A DNA stretch of 64,000 nucleotides from Bubalus kerabau. Its lineage: Eukaryota > Chordata > Mammalia > Artiodactyla > Bovidae. The stretch is from positions 2,232,001 to 2,296,000 of the forward strand of contig NW_026577882.1 of assembly GCF_029407905.1 (NCBI RefSeq), read 5' to 3'. A program made the position numbers and the translations under genes. This document shows, one piece after another, positions 48,251 to 61,107 of the stretch (its first letter is position 1; each line of letters begins with the position of its first letter). The notes beneath the pieces were generated by a model. It searched no databases, was not told where the DNA came from, and was given only the letters and a program-made list of their open reading frames with translations.

Positions 48251-51200
48251 TTTCCTCATGAAACCGGCCTCATCCTGAAGTGTGCCGCGAAGGTCATGAA
48301 ACTCTTCCAGACAAAGCAGAGGAATCGACCCTCCTGTGGCGATCAGGATGGGAGAAGTGGCTCAGATGAAGTGCTGCTGGGAACCTCGGTGTTTCCCTCA
48401 AGTGAGACAGGTATGTCGGGTAACTTTTGGGGTCACATAAAGCGTTCCAAGTACCGTTTCGCTCTTCAAAATGGAACGTTGGACTTCTCTTGGGGTGCTC
48501 CAGCGGGCATGGGCCTCATCTTGGAATGACTGCGGAACCACTTGGTTTTTCTCTAGTTGCGGTGGGATATTTGAGTTACCACAGGGAATTCATGCTTCCT
48601 CTTGTGTTGGCCCACAAAAGTCTTATCTTCCATTCGAGATTCGAGGAAGAGCTGGAGGTGCGCTCTAGTCACTGAAGGCAAAAGAGACCCCACCAAGGCT
48701 TGTGTGCAGGACCTAATGTTCATGTCAAGGCTCGACAGAAATCTCGGGGTTGCATTCCAGACTCACCTTGGAGTCAGGCCTCGTCTCGAGGGGAAGCAAA
48801 GGACTCTGCTCTCCTCTCGAGTCGGACGGGTATGTCTTGGAGCCCACTGAGTGGCTTAAAGGGAGTCAAACCTCCTCTGGTGTTTGGAGGGAGGACACAG
48901 GATTGCTCTCCAGCGAATGCATGAAATGAAGGCCCTCATCTCCCAATGACTGGGGCGTTTCGTAGGTTTTCTCGAGCTGTGGCGCTAGTGTGGGGTTTCT
49001 CACGAAGTAAGACTGGGAGCTCAGTGAGCCTCTCACGTGGTGCCAGGGCAGTCAGGTCTCTATGCACGTGGTGAGAGGGAGCCCGTCATTGTTCTCGAGT
49101 CATGGTAGTGGAATTGGGCCTGAAGACGTGTTAAAGAAGGACTCTCGAGGTCTTTCCTGGGTTGCAGCAGGAAACCCTGGGTTCCATTGACTTGTGCCAG
49201 TGACCTCAGGAAGCTTCTCAGCGTGCCTCTGAGAAGTCAGGGTCACTGTGGAGTTGGGAGGGGCCTCTCGGAACTCCACTGGGTTTGCTGCAATGGAAGA
49301 GGGCCTCATGACAAGTTGAGGCAGGAACCTCAGGGTTCCTCTCCTGGCTTCGAATGCGCCGGATCTGACTCGGATCCCAGAGTCCCTGCAGAGTTGGGAC
49401 AGGAGAGTCAGGCCTCGTCTTGTGTGGAGGAATGGAACTCCGCTTGACTCTCGCGTTGTTCATGGGGTGACAGGCCACTTGTCGATTTGTATGTGGAACT
49501 TGCGGGTTTTTCTGGACGATGCACCGGGGTGTCACTGCCCCTTCGGGTTGTGCCTTGATCCACAGGATTGCCTTCGAGTTGGGTTCTGCCATCGGGTTCT
49601 TATCAAGAGCGGACCAGTGAATAGGGGTCTTTTGGCATGCCGCACCACCCACGAGGCTATGTCTCAAATTTCCTCGTGAGACTGGCCTCATCTTAATGTG
49701 AGCCAGGAAGGTCGGGAATGCCTTCCAGACAAAGCAGGGGAATCGAACCTCCTGTCGCGATCAAGAGGGGAGAAGAGTCTCAGATGAAGTGGTGCCGGGA
49801 ACCTCAGTGTTCTCCTCAAGTGAGAATGGTATGTCGGGGAACTTTTGGGGTCGCATCAAGGGTTCCAAGTAACTTTTCGCTCTTCAATACGGAACGTGGG
49901 ACTTCTCTTGAGACGCTGTAGCGGGCAAGGGCCTCATCTTTCGATGACGGGGGAACCACGTGGTTTTTCTTGAGTTGGTGCGGGATTCTCGAGTTACAAC
50001 GGGGAATTCAGGCTTCCTGTTCAACTGGCCCAGGGAAGTCCAGTTTTCATTTGAATTGCGAGTTAGAACTGGGGATTGCTCTCGAGACACTGCAGGGCCA
50101 AATAGACCTCATCTAGGCTTGTGTCCAGGACCTAATGTTCCTCTGCTGGGGCGACAGCGATCTCGGCATTGCATTCTCGACTCACCCGGGGAATCAGGCC
50201 TCGTCTCGAGGGGAAGCCAAGGACACCGCTCTCCTGTCAAGTCGCGACGGGTATATCTTGGAGCTCACTGTGTGGCCTAAAATGAGTCAAGCCTCCTGTG
50301 GAGTTTGAAGAGAGGACTCAGGATTGCTCTCCAGGCCATACAGCAAAAGAAGGCCCTCATCTCGTGAGGACTGGGGGGTCTCGTGGGTATTCTCGAGCTG
50401 CGGCTCCAGTGTGGTGTTGCTCACGAGGTATAATGGGGAGCTCAGGGAGCCTCTCCTGTGGCGCCAGGGAAGTCAGGTTTCTATGCGCGTGGCTAGGGGG
50501 AGCGCGTCATTGCTCTCGAGTCATGGTAGGGGAATCGCACCTCAAGACGCGTTGAAGAAGGACTCTCGAGGTCTTTTACGGGTTGGGGCAGGAAACCCTT
50601 GGTTCCCTCGACTTGTGCCGGTGATCTCGGGAAGGTCTAAGGGTGCCTCTGAGAAGTCAGGGATACTGTGCAGTTGGGAGGGGTCTCTCGGGACTCCACT
50701 GGGTTCGGTGCAATGGAAGAGGGCCTCATCTCGAGTGGAGGCAGGAAACTCATGTTTCCTCTCCTGACTTCCCCTGGGCCAGATCTGACTCGGATCGCAG
50801 TTTCGCTGCAGAGTTCGAACTGGAGAGTCAGGCCTCGTCTTGTGTGGAGGAATGGAACTCTGCTTGCCTCTCCAGTTGTTCACGGGGTGACAGGTCACTT
50901 CTCGAGCTGTGTGTGGTACCTGCGGGTTTCTCCAGACGATACCCGGGGGTGTCAGTGCCCCTTCGTGTTGTGCCTTCATCAAAAGGGTTATCTTCAAAGA
51001 GGTGTCCGGGCATTGGGATCTTATCAAGAGCGAACCGGGAAATCGGGGTCTTTCGGCATGTGTCACCATCCACGAGGCTATGTCTCGAATATCCTCGTGA
51101 GACCGGCCTCATCCTGAGATGCACCGGGAAAGGCGGGAACCCCTTCAAGACAAAACAGGGGAATCGACCCTCCTGTTGCGATCAGGAGGGGAGAAGGGGC

Positions 51201-54200
51201 CCAGATGTAGTGGTGCCGGGAACCTGGGTGTTCTCCTCGAGTCAGACCAGTGTGTCGAGGAACTTTTGAGGTCGCATCAAGGGTGCCAATACCGTTTCGC
51301 ACTTCAAGACGGAACGTGGGACTTCTCTTGAGACGCTGTAGGGGGCAAGGGCCTCATCTTGCGATGACGGGGGAACCACGTAGCGTTTCTCGAGTTGTGG
51401 CGGGATTCTCGAGTTTCGACGGGGAATACAGTCTTCCTCATGTGTTGGCCCAGGGAAGTCCTATCTTCCATTCGAGTTTCAAGGGAGAGCTGGGGATTGC
51501 CCTCGAGTCACTGCAGGGCAAAATAGACCTCATCTAGGCTTGTGTCCAGGACTTAATGTTCATCCCTAGGGGCGACAGGGATCTCGGGCTTGCATACCAG
51601 ACTCACCCGGGGAATCAGGCCTCGTCTCGAGGGGAAGCAAAGAACTCCGCTGTCCTTTTGAGTCGCGATGGGTATCTCTTGGAGCCCACTGTGTGCCCTA
51701 AAGGGAGTCAAGCCTCCTGTGCTGTTTGGATAGAGGACTCGGGATTCCTCTCCAGGCCATGCAGGAAAAGAAGGCCCTCATCTCGCGATGACGGTGGCGT
51801 CTTGTGGGTTTTCTAGACTGCCGCGCTAGTGCCGGGTTTCTGACGAGGTACGAGAGGGAGCTCAGGGAGCCTCTCGTGTGGCTCCAGGGAAATCAGGTCC
51901 CCATGAGATGGCTAGGGGGAGCTCGTCATTGCTCTCGAGTCATGGTAGGGTAATCGGGCCTCAAGACGGGTTGAAGAAGGACTCTCGAGGTCTTTCTCGG
52001 GTTACTGCATAAAACCCAGGGTTCCCTTGACTTGTGCCTGCGACCTCAGGGAGCTTCTCAGAGTGCCTCTGAGAAGTCAGGGATACTGTGCAGTTTGGAG
52101 GGGCCTCTCGAGACTCCTCTGCATTTGGTGGAATGTAAGAGGGACTCATCTCGAGTTGAAGCAGGAACCTCAGTGTTCCTCTCCATTTCTAACACAGATC
52201 GCAAGGTCCCTGCATGTTGGTACAGGAGAGTCATGCCTCGTCTTTTCTGGAGGATGGGACTCCTCTTGCCTCTCGAGTTGTTCTCGAGGTGACAGGCCAC
52301 TTGTCGAGCTGTGTATGTAACCTGCCCGTTTTTCCGGATGATGCACAGGTGTGTTAGTGCCCCTTCGTGTTGTACCTTCATACTCAAGGCTGCCTTCCAA
52401 GAGGTGTCCGAGCATCGGATTCTTATCAAGAGCGGACCGGGAAATTGGAGTCTTTCGGCAAGTGGCACCACCCACAAAGCTACGTATCGAATTTCCCCAT
52501 GAGACCGGCCTCATCCTGAGTTGTGCAGGGAAGGTCGGGCCCCCTTGCAGACAAAGCAGGGGAATCGACCCACCGGTCACGATCAGGAGGGGAGAAGGGG
52601 CTTAAATGAAGTGGTGCCGGGAACCTCGGTGTTCCCCTTGAGTGAGACCGGCGTGTTGGGGGACTTTTGGGGTCGCATCAAGGGTGCCAAGTACCGTTTC
52701 GCATTTCAAGACGGAACCTGGGACATCTTTTGAAACGCTGTAGCGGGCAAGGGCCTCATCTTGCGATGATGGGAGAACCACGTGGTTTTGCTCGAGTTGC
52801 GGCGGGATTATCGAGTTATGACCGGGAATTTAGGCTTCCTCTTGTTGGCCTTGAAATCCAATCTTCCATTCGGGTTGCGAGGGGGAGCTGGGGATTGCAC
52901 TAGAGTCACTGCAGGGCAAAAGAGACCTAATCTAGGCTTGTGTCCAGGATCTAATGTTGCTCTCCAGGGGCGACAGGGATCTCGGGTTTGCATTCCAGAC
53001 TCATCCGGGGAGTCAGTTCTCACCTCGAGGGTAAGCAAAGAATTCCGCTCTCGTCTCGAGTCGCGATGGGTATCTCTTGGAGCCCAATGTGTGTACTAAA
53101 GGGAGTCAAGCCTCCTGTGGAGTTTGGAGAGAGGACTCGGGATTGGACTCCAGGCCATGCAGGAAAAGAAGGCCCTCATCTCAAGATGACGGTGGCGTCT
53201 CGTGGGTTTTCTCGAGCTGCGGCGCCAGTGTGGGGTGTCTCATGAAGTACCACGGGGATTTCAGGGAGCCTCTTGTGTGGCGCCAGGAAAATCCAGTATT
53301 CCATTCGAGTTGCGAGTTAGAACTGGGGCTTGCTCTCCAGTCACTGCAGGGCAAAATAGACATCATCTACGCTTGTGTCCAGGACCTAGTGTTCCACTAC
53401 TGGGCCGACAGGGATCTCAGGGTTGCATTCTCGACTCACCCGGAGAGTCAGGCCTCGTCTTGAGGGGAAAAAAAGGACTCCACTCTCCTGTCGATTCGCG
53501 ACGGGTATCTCTTGGAGCCCACTGCGTGGCGTAAAGGGAGTGAAGCCTCCTATGGAGTTTGGAGAGATGACTCGGGATTGTTTTCCTGGCCATGCAGGAA
53601 AAAAGGCCCTCTTCTAGCGATGACGGGTGCGTCTCGTGGGTTTTCTCCAGCTGCGGCGCCAGTATCAGATTTCTCACGAGGTACGACGGGGAACTCAGAG
53701 AGCCTCTCGTGTGGTGCTAGGGACGTCAGGTCTCCGTGCATGTGGTGAAGGGGAGTGCGTGATTGCTCTCGAGTCATAGTAGGCGAATTGGGCCTCAAGA
53801 CGCATTGAAGAAGGACTCTCGAGGTCTTTCTCGGGTTGCGGCAGGGAACCCTGGGTTCCCTCGACTTGTGTCGGTGACCTCAGGCAACTTCTCAGGGTGC
53901 CTCTGAGAAATCAGGGACACTGTGGATTTGGGAGGGGCCTTTCGTTACTCAACTGGGTTTGGTGCAATCGAAGAGGGCCTCATCTCGAATGGAGGCAAGA
54001 ACCTCAGGGGTCCTCTCAATTTCTGACTCGGGTCGCAGAGTACCTGCCGAGTATGGACAAGAGAGTCACGCCTCGTCTTCTGTGGAGGAATGGATCTCCG
54101 CTTGCCTTTCGAGTTGTTCACGGAGTGACAGGCCACTTGTTGAGCTGTGTGTGGAACCTGCGGGTTTTTCCAGACGATGCACAGGGGTGTCAGTGCCCCT

Positions 54201-55180
54201 TCGTGTTGTGCCTTCCTCCAAAGGGTTGCCTTCAAAGAGGTGTCTGGGCATCGGGTTCTTTTCAAGAGCGTACCAGAAAATTGGGGTCTTTCAGCATGTG
54301 GTACCACCCACGAGGCTACGTCTCGAATTTCCTCGGGAGACCGGCCTCATCCTGAGGTTCGCCGGGAAGGTAGGGAACCCCTTGCAGACAAAGCAGGGGA
54401 ATCGATCCACCGGTCACGATCAGAAGGGGAGAAGGGGCTCAGATGAAGTGGTGCCGGGAACCTCGGTGGTCCCCTCGAGTGAGACCGGTATGTCACGGCA
54501 CTTTTGAGGTCGCATCAAGGGTGCTAAGTACAGTTTCGCACTTCAAGACGGATCGTGGGAATTCTCTGGAGATGCTGTAGCGGGCAAGGGCCTCATATTG
54601 CGATGACGAGGGAAACACGTGGTTTTTCTCGAGATGCGGCGGGATTCTCGAGTTACGACGGGGAATTCAGGCTTCCTCTTGTGTTGGCCCAGGAAGTCCA
54701 ATCTTCCATTCAACTTGTCACAGAGAGCTGTGGGTTGCTCTCGAGTCACTTCAGGGCAAAGAGTCCTCATCTAGGCTTGCGTCCAGGACGTAGTGTTCCT
54801 CTCCAGGGGCAACAGGGATATCGGGGTCGCATTCCAGTCTCACCCGGTGGGTCACGCCTCGTCTCGAGTGGAAGCAAAGGACTCCACTATCCTCTCGAGT
54901 CACGACGTGTAACTCTTGGAGCCCAATGAGTGGCCTAAAGGGAGTCAAGCGTCCTGTGTAGCTTGGACAGAAGGTTCACGCTTGATCTGCATACCATTCA
55001 GTTAAAGATGGCCCTCCTCTCGTGATGACGGGAGCATCTCATGGGTTTTCTCGAGCTGCGGCGTCAGTGTGGGGTTTCTCACGAGATATGATGGGGAGCT
55101 CAGGGAGCCTCTCGTGTGGCACCAGAGAAGTCAGGCCTCCATGTGTGTGGCCAGGCAGATCGCGTCATTGCTCTGGAGTC
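48250..55180. repeat. Satellite I, segment 3b (common subfamily)
   Basis: Anchors at 48590, 50007, 51427, 52830 and 54666 give spacings of 1417, 1420, 1403 and 1836. The long interval contains an extra ~433 bp partial monomer beginning near 53287. No genes are apparent. Confidence 0.82.
53287..53720. repeat. Extra partial satellite I monomer (~433 bp)
   Basis: At 'gcgccaggaaaatcca' the monomer jumps back to the segment normally just after the anchor (tccattcgagttgcgag). Variants such as gcgagttagaactgggg and ttctcgactcaccc match the monomer at 50050-50185, about 3.27 kb upstream, more than its neighbours. Confidence 0.75.
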
Positions 55181-57380
55181 ATGGGAGGGACTAGGGCCTC
55201 AAGACGCATTTAAGAAGGACTCTCGAGGTCTTTCTTGGGTAGGGGCGGGAAACACTTATTTCCCTTGACCTCTACCAGGGACCTTAGGGAACTTCCCAGG
55301 TGCCTCTGAGAGGTGAGGGATACTGAGGAGTTAGAGGGGCCTCTCGGGACTCGACTAGGTTTGACGAAATGAAAGAGGGCCTCATCTCGATTGGAGGCAG
55401 GAACCTCAGCTTCCTCTCCATTTCTGACTCCGACCGCAGGGTCCCTGCAGGGTTGGGACAGGAGAGTCAGGCCTCGTCTTGTCTGAGTAATGGAACTCTG
55501 CTTGCCTCTTGAGTCGTTCAGTGGGTCTCAGGCCCCTTGTCGAGCTGTGTGTGGAACCTGCGGGTGTTTCCAGAAGATGCACAGGGGTGTCATTGCCCCT
55601 TCATTTTGTGCCTTCCCCCACAGGGTTGCCTTAAAAGAGGTGTCCGGGCACCGGGTTCATTTCAAGAGTGGACTGGGAAATCGGGGTCGTTCGGCATGTG
55701 GCAGCACCCACGTGGCTCATCTCGAATTTCCTCGTGAGACCAGCATCATCCTGAGGTGCGCCGGGAAGGCCGGGAACACCTTCCACACAAAGAAGGGGAA
55801 TCGACTCTCCTGTCGTGATCAGGTGGGGAGATGGGGCTCAGATGAAGTGGGGCCGGGACTCTAGGTGTTCCACTCGAGGGAACCCGGCATTTCAGGGAAC
55901 TTTAGGGGTCGCATCAATGGAGCCAAGTACCGTTTCCCACTTCAGGACGGAACATGTGACTTCCCTGGAGACGCTGTAGCGGGAAAGGGCCTCATCCTGG
56001 GAAGACGTTGGAACCACGTCGTTTTTCTCGAGTTGAGTCTGGATTCTCGAAAACGACGGGGATTTCAGGTTTCCTCTTGGGTTGGCCCTGGGAAGCCCAA
56101 TCTTCCCCTGGAGTTGCGAGGGAAAGCTGGGGGTTCTGCTCGAGTCACTACAGGGCCAAAGAGACCTCATCGAGGCGTGTGTCCAGGACCTAATATTCCA
56201 CTCAAGGGAAGACAGGGATCTCGGGTTTCCATTCCAGACTCCCCCGGGGAGTCAGGCCTCGCCTCGAGGGGAAGCAGAGGACTCCGCTTTCCTCTCAAGT
56301 CGCGACACGGATCTCTTGGAGCCCAATGAGTGGACTCAAGGGTGTCGAGCCTCCTCTTCAGTTTGGAGAGAGGACTCGGGATTGCTCTCCAGGCCATGCA
56401 GGAAAAGAAGGCCCTCATCTAGCGATGACGGGGGCGTCTCATGGGTTTCCTCAGGCTGCGGCGCCCATGGGGGTTTTCTCACGAGGCACGACGAGGACCT
56501 CAGGGAGCCTCTCGTGCGGTGCCAGGGAACTCATGTCTCCATGCGCATGGCGAGGGGGAGCTGGTCATCACTCTCGAGTCATGGGAAGTGACTAGGGCCT
56601 CAAGACGCGTTGAAGAAGGACTCTCGAGGTCTTTCTCGGGTGGCGGCGGGAAACCCTCGTTTCCCTCGACTTCTGCAGGGGACTATAGGGAACTTCCCAT
56701 GGTGCCTCTGAGAGGTGAGGGATGCTGTGGAGTTGGCAGGGCCTCTCGGGACTCTGCTGGGTTCGGCGCAATGGAAGAGGGCCTCATTTCGAGGGGAGGC
56801 AGGAACCTCAGGCTTCCTCTCCGATTCTGACTCCGACTGCACGGTCCCTGCAGTGTTGGGACAGGAGAGTCATGCCTCGTCTTGTCTGAGGAATGGAATT
56901 CTGGTTGCCTCTCGTGTTGTTCCGGGAGTCTCAGGCCCCTTGTCGAGCTGTGTGTAGACCCTGCGGGTTTTTCCGGATGATGCACGGGGGTGTCAGTGCC
57001 CCTTCGTGTTGTGCCTTCACTCACAGGGTTGCCTTCGAAGAGGTGTCCGGGCATCGGGTTCTTATCAAGAGCGGACCGGAAAATCGGGGTCGTTCGGCAC
57101 GTGGCACCTCACACATGGCTAGTCTCGAATTTCCTCCTGAGACCGGCCTCATCCTGAGGTGCACCAGGAAGGCCGGGAACCCCTTCCAGAGAAAGCAGGG
57201 GAATCGACTCTCCTGTCGCGATCAGGAGGGGAGAAGGGGCTCAGATGAAGTGGTGCCGGGACCCTCGGTGTTCCCCTCGAGGCACCCAGCGTGTCAGCGA
57301 ACTTTTGCGGTCTCATCAAGGGTGTCAAGTACCGTTTCACACTTAAGGACGGAACATGGGACTTCCCTGGAGACGCCGGG
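55180..57380. repeat. Satellite I, segment 3c (second subfamily)
   Basis: Second-subfamily variants again (anchor 56065, spacing 1399), for example ttgggttggccctggg and acttcccatggtgcctctgagaggtgaggg. It ends at a duplicated junction near 57380. Confidence 0.75.
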
Positions 57381-57497
57381 AATTTCGGTCTTCCCCTGGA
57401 GTGAGACCGGTATGTTGGGGAACTTTGGGGTCGCATCAAGGGTGCCAAGTAGCATTTCGAACTTTAAGATGGAACGTGGGACTTCTCTTGAGACTCT
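57300..57497. repeat. Short direct duplication at satellite subfamily junction
   Basis: The segment from 'gaactttt(g)' to 'gagacgc/gagactct' appears at about 57300-57377 in second-subfamily form and again at about 57420-57497 in common form. It adds about 115 bases to the monomer (spacing 56065 to 57584 is 1519). Confidence 0.7.
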
Positions 57498-60400
57498 AGC
57501 TGGCAAGGGCCTCATATTGCAATGAAGGGGGAACCACATGGTTTTTAAGACTTGAGGCTGAATTCTCGAATTACGATGGGAACTTCAGACTAACTCTTGT
57601 GTTGACCGTGGGAAGACCAATCTTCCATTCAAATTGTGAGGGAGAGATGGAGGTTGCTCTCGAGTCACTGTAGGGCAAAATAGACCTCATCTAGGCTTGT
57701 GTCTAGGACATAATGTTCCACTCCAGGGGCGACAGGGATCTCGGGGTTGCATTCCAAACTCACCCGGGGAGTCAGGCCTCGTCTTGAGGGAAGCAAAGGA
57801 CTCCGCTCTCCTCTCGAGTCGCACCGGGTATTTCTTGGACCCAACTGAGTGGCCTAAAGGGAGTCAATCCTCCTGTGAAGTTTGGAGAGAGGACCAGGGA
57901 TTGCTCTCCAGGTCAGGCAGGAAAAGGAGGCCCCCATCTCTCCTTGACGGGGGCATCTTGTGGTTTTTCTCGAACTGCGGCGCCACTGTGCGTTTTCTCA
58001 CGAGGTACGATGGGGTACTCAGGGAGCCTCTTGTGTGGTACTAGGGAAGTCAGTTTTCCTGCTTGTGGCGAGGGGAGCGCGTCCTTGCCCTGGAGTCATG
58101 GTAGGGGAATCGGGCATCAAGAGACGTTGAAAAAGGACTCTCCAAGTCTTTCTCGGGTTACTTCAGGAAACTCTGGGTTCCCTCGACTTGTGCCAGTGAC
58201 CTCAGGTAGCTTCTCAGGGAGCCTCTGAGAATTCAGGGATACTGTGGTGTTGGGAGGGGCCTCTCGGGACACCACTGAGTTTGGTTCAATGGAAGAGGGC
58301 CTCTTCTCTAGTTGAGGCAGGAACCTCAGGGTTCCTCTCCATTTCTGACTCCGATCGCAGGGTCCCTGAAGAGTTGGGCCAGGAGGGTAAGGCCTCGTCT
58401 TGTGTGAAGGAATGCAACTTCACTTGCCTCTCGAGTTGTTCACGGGGTGACAGTCCACATTTGGAGCTGTGAGTGGAATCTGCGGGTTTTTCCAGACGAT
58501 GCATGGGGATGTCAGTGTCCCTTCGTGTTGTGCCTTCATCCACAGGGTTGCCTTCGAAGAGATGTCCGGGTGTCAGGTTCTTATCTAGAGTGGACCAGGA
58601 ATTCGGGATCTTTCAGCATGTGGCACCAACCATGAGGCTACTTTTCGAATTTCCTCATGAGACCGGCCTCATCCAGAGGTTCGCGGGGAACATCGGGAAC
58701 CCCTTGCAGACAAAGCATGGGAGTCGACCCTCCTGTCGCGATCAGGAGGGGTGAAGGGGCTCACAGGAAGTGGTGCCGTGAACTTTGGTGTTTCCCTCGA
58801 GTGAGACCGGTATGTCAGGGAACTTTGGGGGTCGCATCAAGGGTGCCAAGTACCGTTTTGTACTTCAGGATGGAACGTGGGATTTCTCTTGATACGCTGT
58901 AGCGGCCAAGGGCCTCATCTTGCGATGACGGGGGAGCCACGTGGTTTTTCTCGAGTTGCGGCGGGATTCTCGAGTTACGACGGGGATTTCAGGCTTCCTC
59001 TTGTGTTGGGCCAGGGAAGTCCAATCATCCATTCGAGTTGCGAGGGAGAGCTGGGGGTTGCGCTCGAGTCACTGCAGGGCAAAGGAGACCTCATCTAGGC
59101 TTGTGTCCAGGACCTAATGTTCCTCTCCAAGGGCCACAGGGATCTCAGGTTTGCATTCCAGACTCACCCAAGGAGTCAGGTCTCGTGTCGAAGGGAAGCA
59201 AAGGACTCCGCTCTCCTTTCGAGTCGCGACGGGCACCTCTTGGAGCCCACTTTGTGGCCTAAAGGGAGTCAAGCCTCCTGTGAAGTTTGGAGAGAGGACT
59301 TGGGGCTGCTCTCCAGGCCATGCAGGAAAAGATGGCCCTCATCTCGCGATGACGGAAGGGTCTTGTGGGTTTTCTCGAGCTGCGGCACCAGTGTGGGGTT
59401 TCACACGAGGTACGTCAGGGAGCTCAGGGAGCCTCTCATGTGGCGCCAGGGAAGTCAGGTCTCCATGTGCGTGGCGAGGGGGAGCGCGTTATTGCTCTCG
59501 AGCCATGGTAGGGGAATCTGACCTCAAGACGCATTGAAGAAGGACTCTCGAGGTCTTTCTTCGATTGTGGCAGGAAACCCTTATTTCCCTCGACGTTTGC
59601 CGGTGGCCTCAAGGAGCTTCTCAGAATGCCTAGGAGAAGTCAGGGATACTGTGGAGATGGGAGTGGCCTCTCGGGACTCCACTGGGTTTGTTTTAATGGA
59701 AGAGGGCCTCATCTCGGGTTGAGGCAGGAACCTCAGGTTTCCTCTCCATTTCTGACTCAGATCGAAGCGTGCCTGCAGAGTTGGGATTGGATACTCAGGC
59801 CTCGTCTTGTCTGAGGAAGGGAACTCCGCTTGCCTCTCTCATTGTTTAAGGGGTGACAGGCCAGTTGTGGAGCTGTATGTGGATCCTGTGGGATTTTCCA
59901 GACGATGAACAGGGTTGCCAGTGCCCCCTCGTGTAGTGCCTTCATCCACAGGGTTGCCTTAGAAGAGGTGTCCGGGCATTGGGTTCTTATCAAGAGCAAG
60001 ACCGAGAAATCGTGGTCTTTCGGCACGTGGCACCAACACGAGGCTACGTCTCGAATTTCTTCGTGAGACTGGCCTCATCCTGAGGTGCGCCATGAAGGTC
60101 GGGAACCCCTTCTAGACAAAGCAGGGGAATCGACTCTCCTGCCGTGATCAGGAGGGGAGAAGGGGCTCAAATGAAGTGGTGCCAGGAACTTCGGTGTTCC
60201 CTTGGAGTGAGATCGGTATATTGGGGAACTTTTGGGGTCGCATCAAGGGTGCCAAGTAGCATTTCGAACTTTATGACGAAACATGGGACTTCTCTTGAGA
60301 CTCTGTAGCGGGCAAAGGCCTCATATTGCGATGAATGGGGAACCACGTGGTTTTTAAGAGTTGCGGTGGGATTCTCGAGTTACAACGGGAAATTCAGACT

Positions 60401-61107
60401 TCCTCTTGTGTTGGCCCAGTGAAGACCAATCTTCCATTCGAATTGCGAGGGAGAGATGGGTGTTGCTCTCGAGTCACTGTTGGGCAAAATAGACCTCATC
60501 TAGGCTTTTGTCCAGGACATAATGTTCCTCTCCAGGGGCAACAGGGATCTCGGGGTTGCATTCCAGACTCACCCGAGGTAAGGCCTCATCTCGAGGGGAA
60601 ACAAAGTACTCTGCTCTCCTCTCAAGTCGCGACAGGTATCTCTTGGAGCCCATTGAGTGGCCTAAAGGGAGTAAAGCCTCCTGTGAAGTTTGGAGAAAGG
60701 ACCAGGGATTGCTCTCCAGGTCAGGCAGGAAAAGAAGTCCCCAATCTCGCGATGACGGTGGCGTCTCGTGGGTTTTCCCGAGCTGTGGCGCCAGTGTGGG
60801 GTTTCTCACGAGGTATGACGGGGAGCTCAGGGAGCCTCTCATGTGGCGCCAGTGAAGTCAGGTGTCCATGCGCATGGCGAGGGGGAGCGTGTCATTGCTC
60901 TCGAGTCATGGTAGGGGAATCCGGCCTCAAGACGCGTTGAAGACGGACTCTTGAGGTCTTTCTCGGGTTGCGGCAGGAGACCCTGTGTTCCCTCGACTTG
61001 TGCCGGTGATCTCAGGGAGTTGCTCAGGGTGCCTCTGAGAAGACACTGATACTGTGGTGTTGGGAGGGGCCTCTCGGGACTCCACTGCGTTTGGTGCAAT
61101 GGAAGAT
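57380..61107. repeat. Satellite I, segment 3d (common subfamily, local dimer)
   Basis: Anchors at 57584, 58988 and 60393 (1404 and 1405). The first and third monomers share private variants (gtagcatttcgaactt, gtttttaaga, ggaccagggattgctctccaggtcagg) that the middle one lacks. The array ends at 61107 where the provirus is inserted. Confidence 0.8.
61102..61107. other. Left target-site sequence of right provirus (gaagat)
   Basis: The six bases before the LTR terminus TG. Satellite consensus has gaagag here, the exact sequence found after the left-edge LTR at 743-748. The last base differs. Confidence 0.55.

Noticed and set aside
52860..52890. CENP-B box-like motif (ttcgagttgcgaggg) in satellite I
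   Set aside because: It agrees with only part of the CENP-B core (TTCG kept, but the central A and the CGGG are not). The match is too weak to claim.
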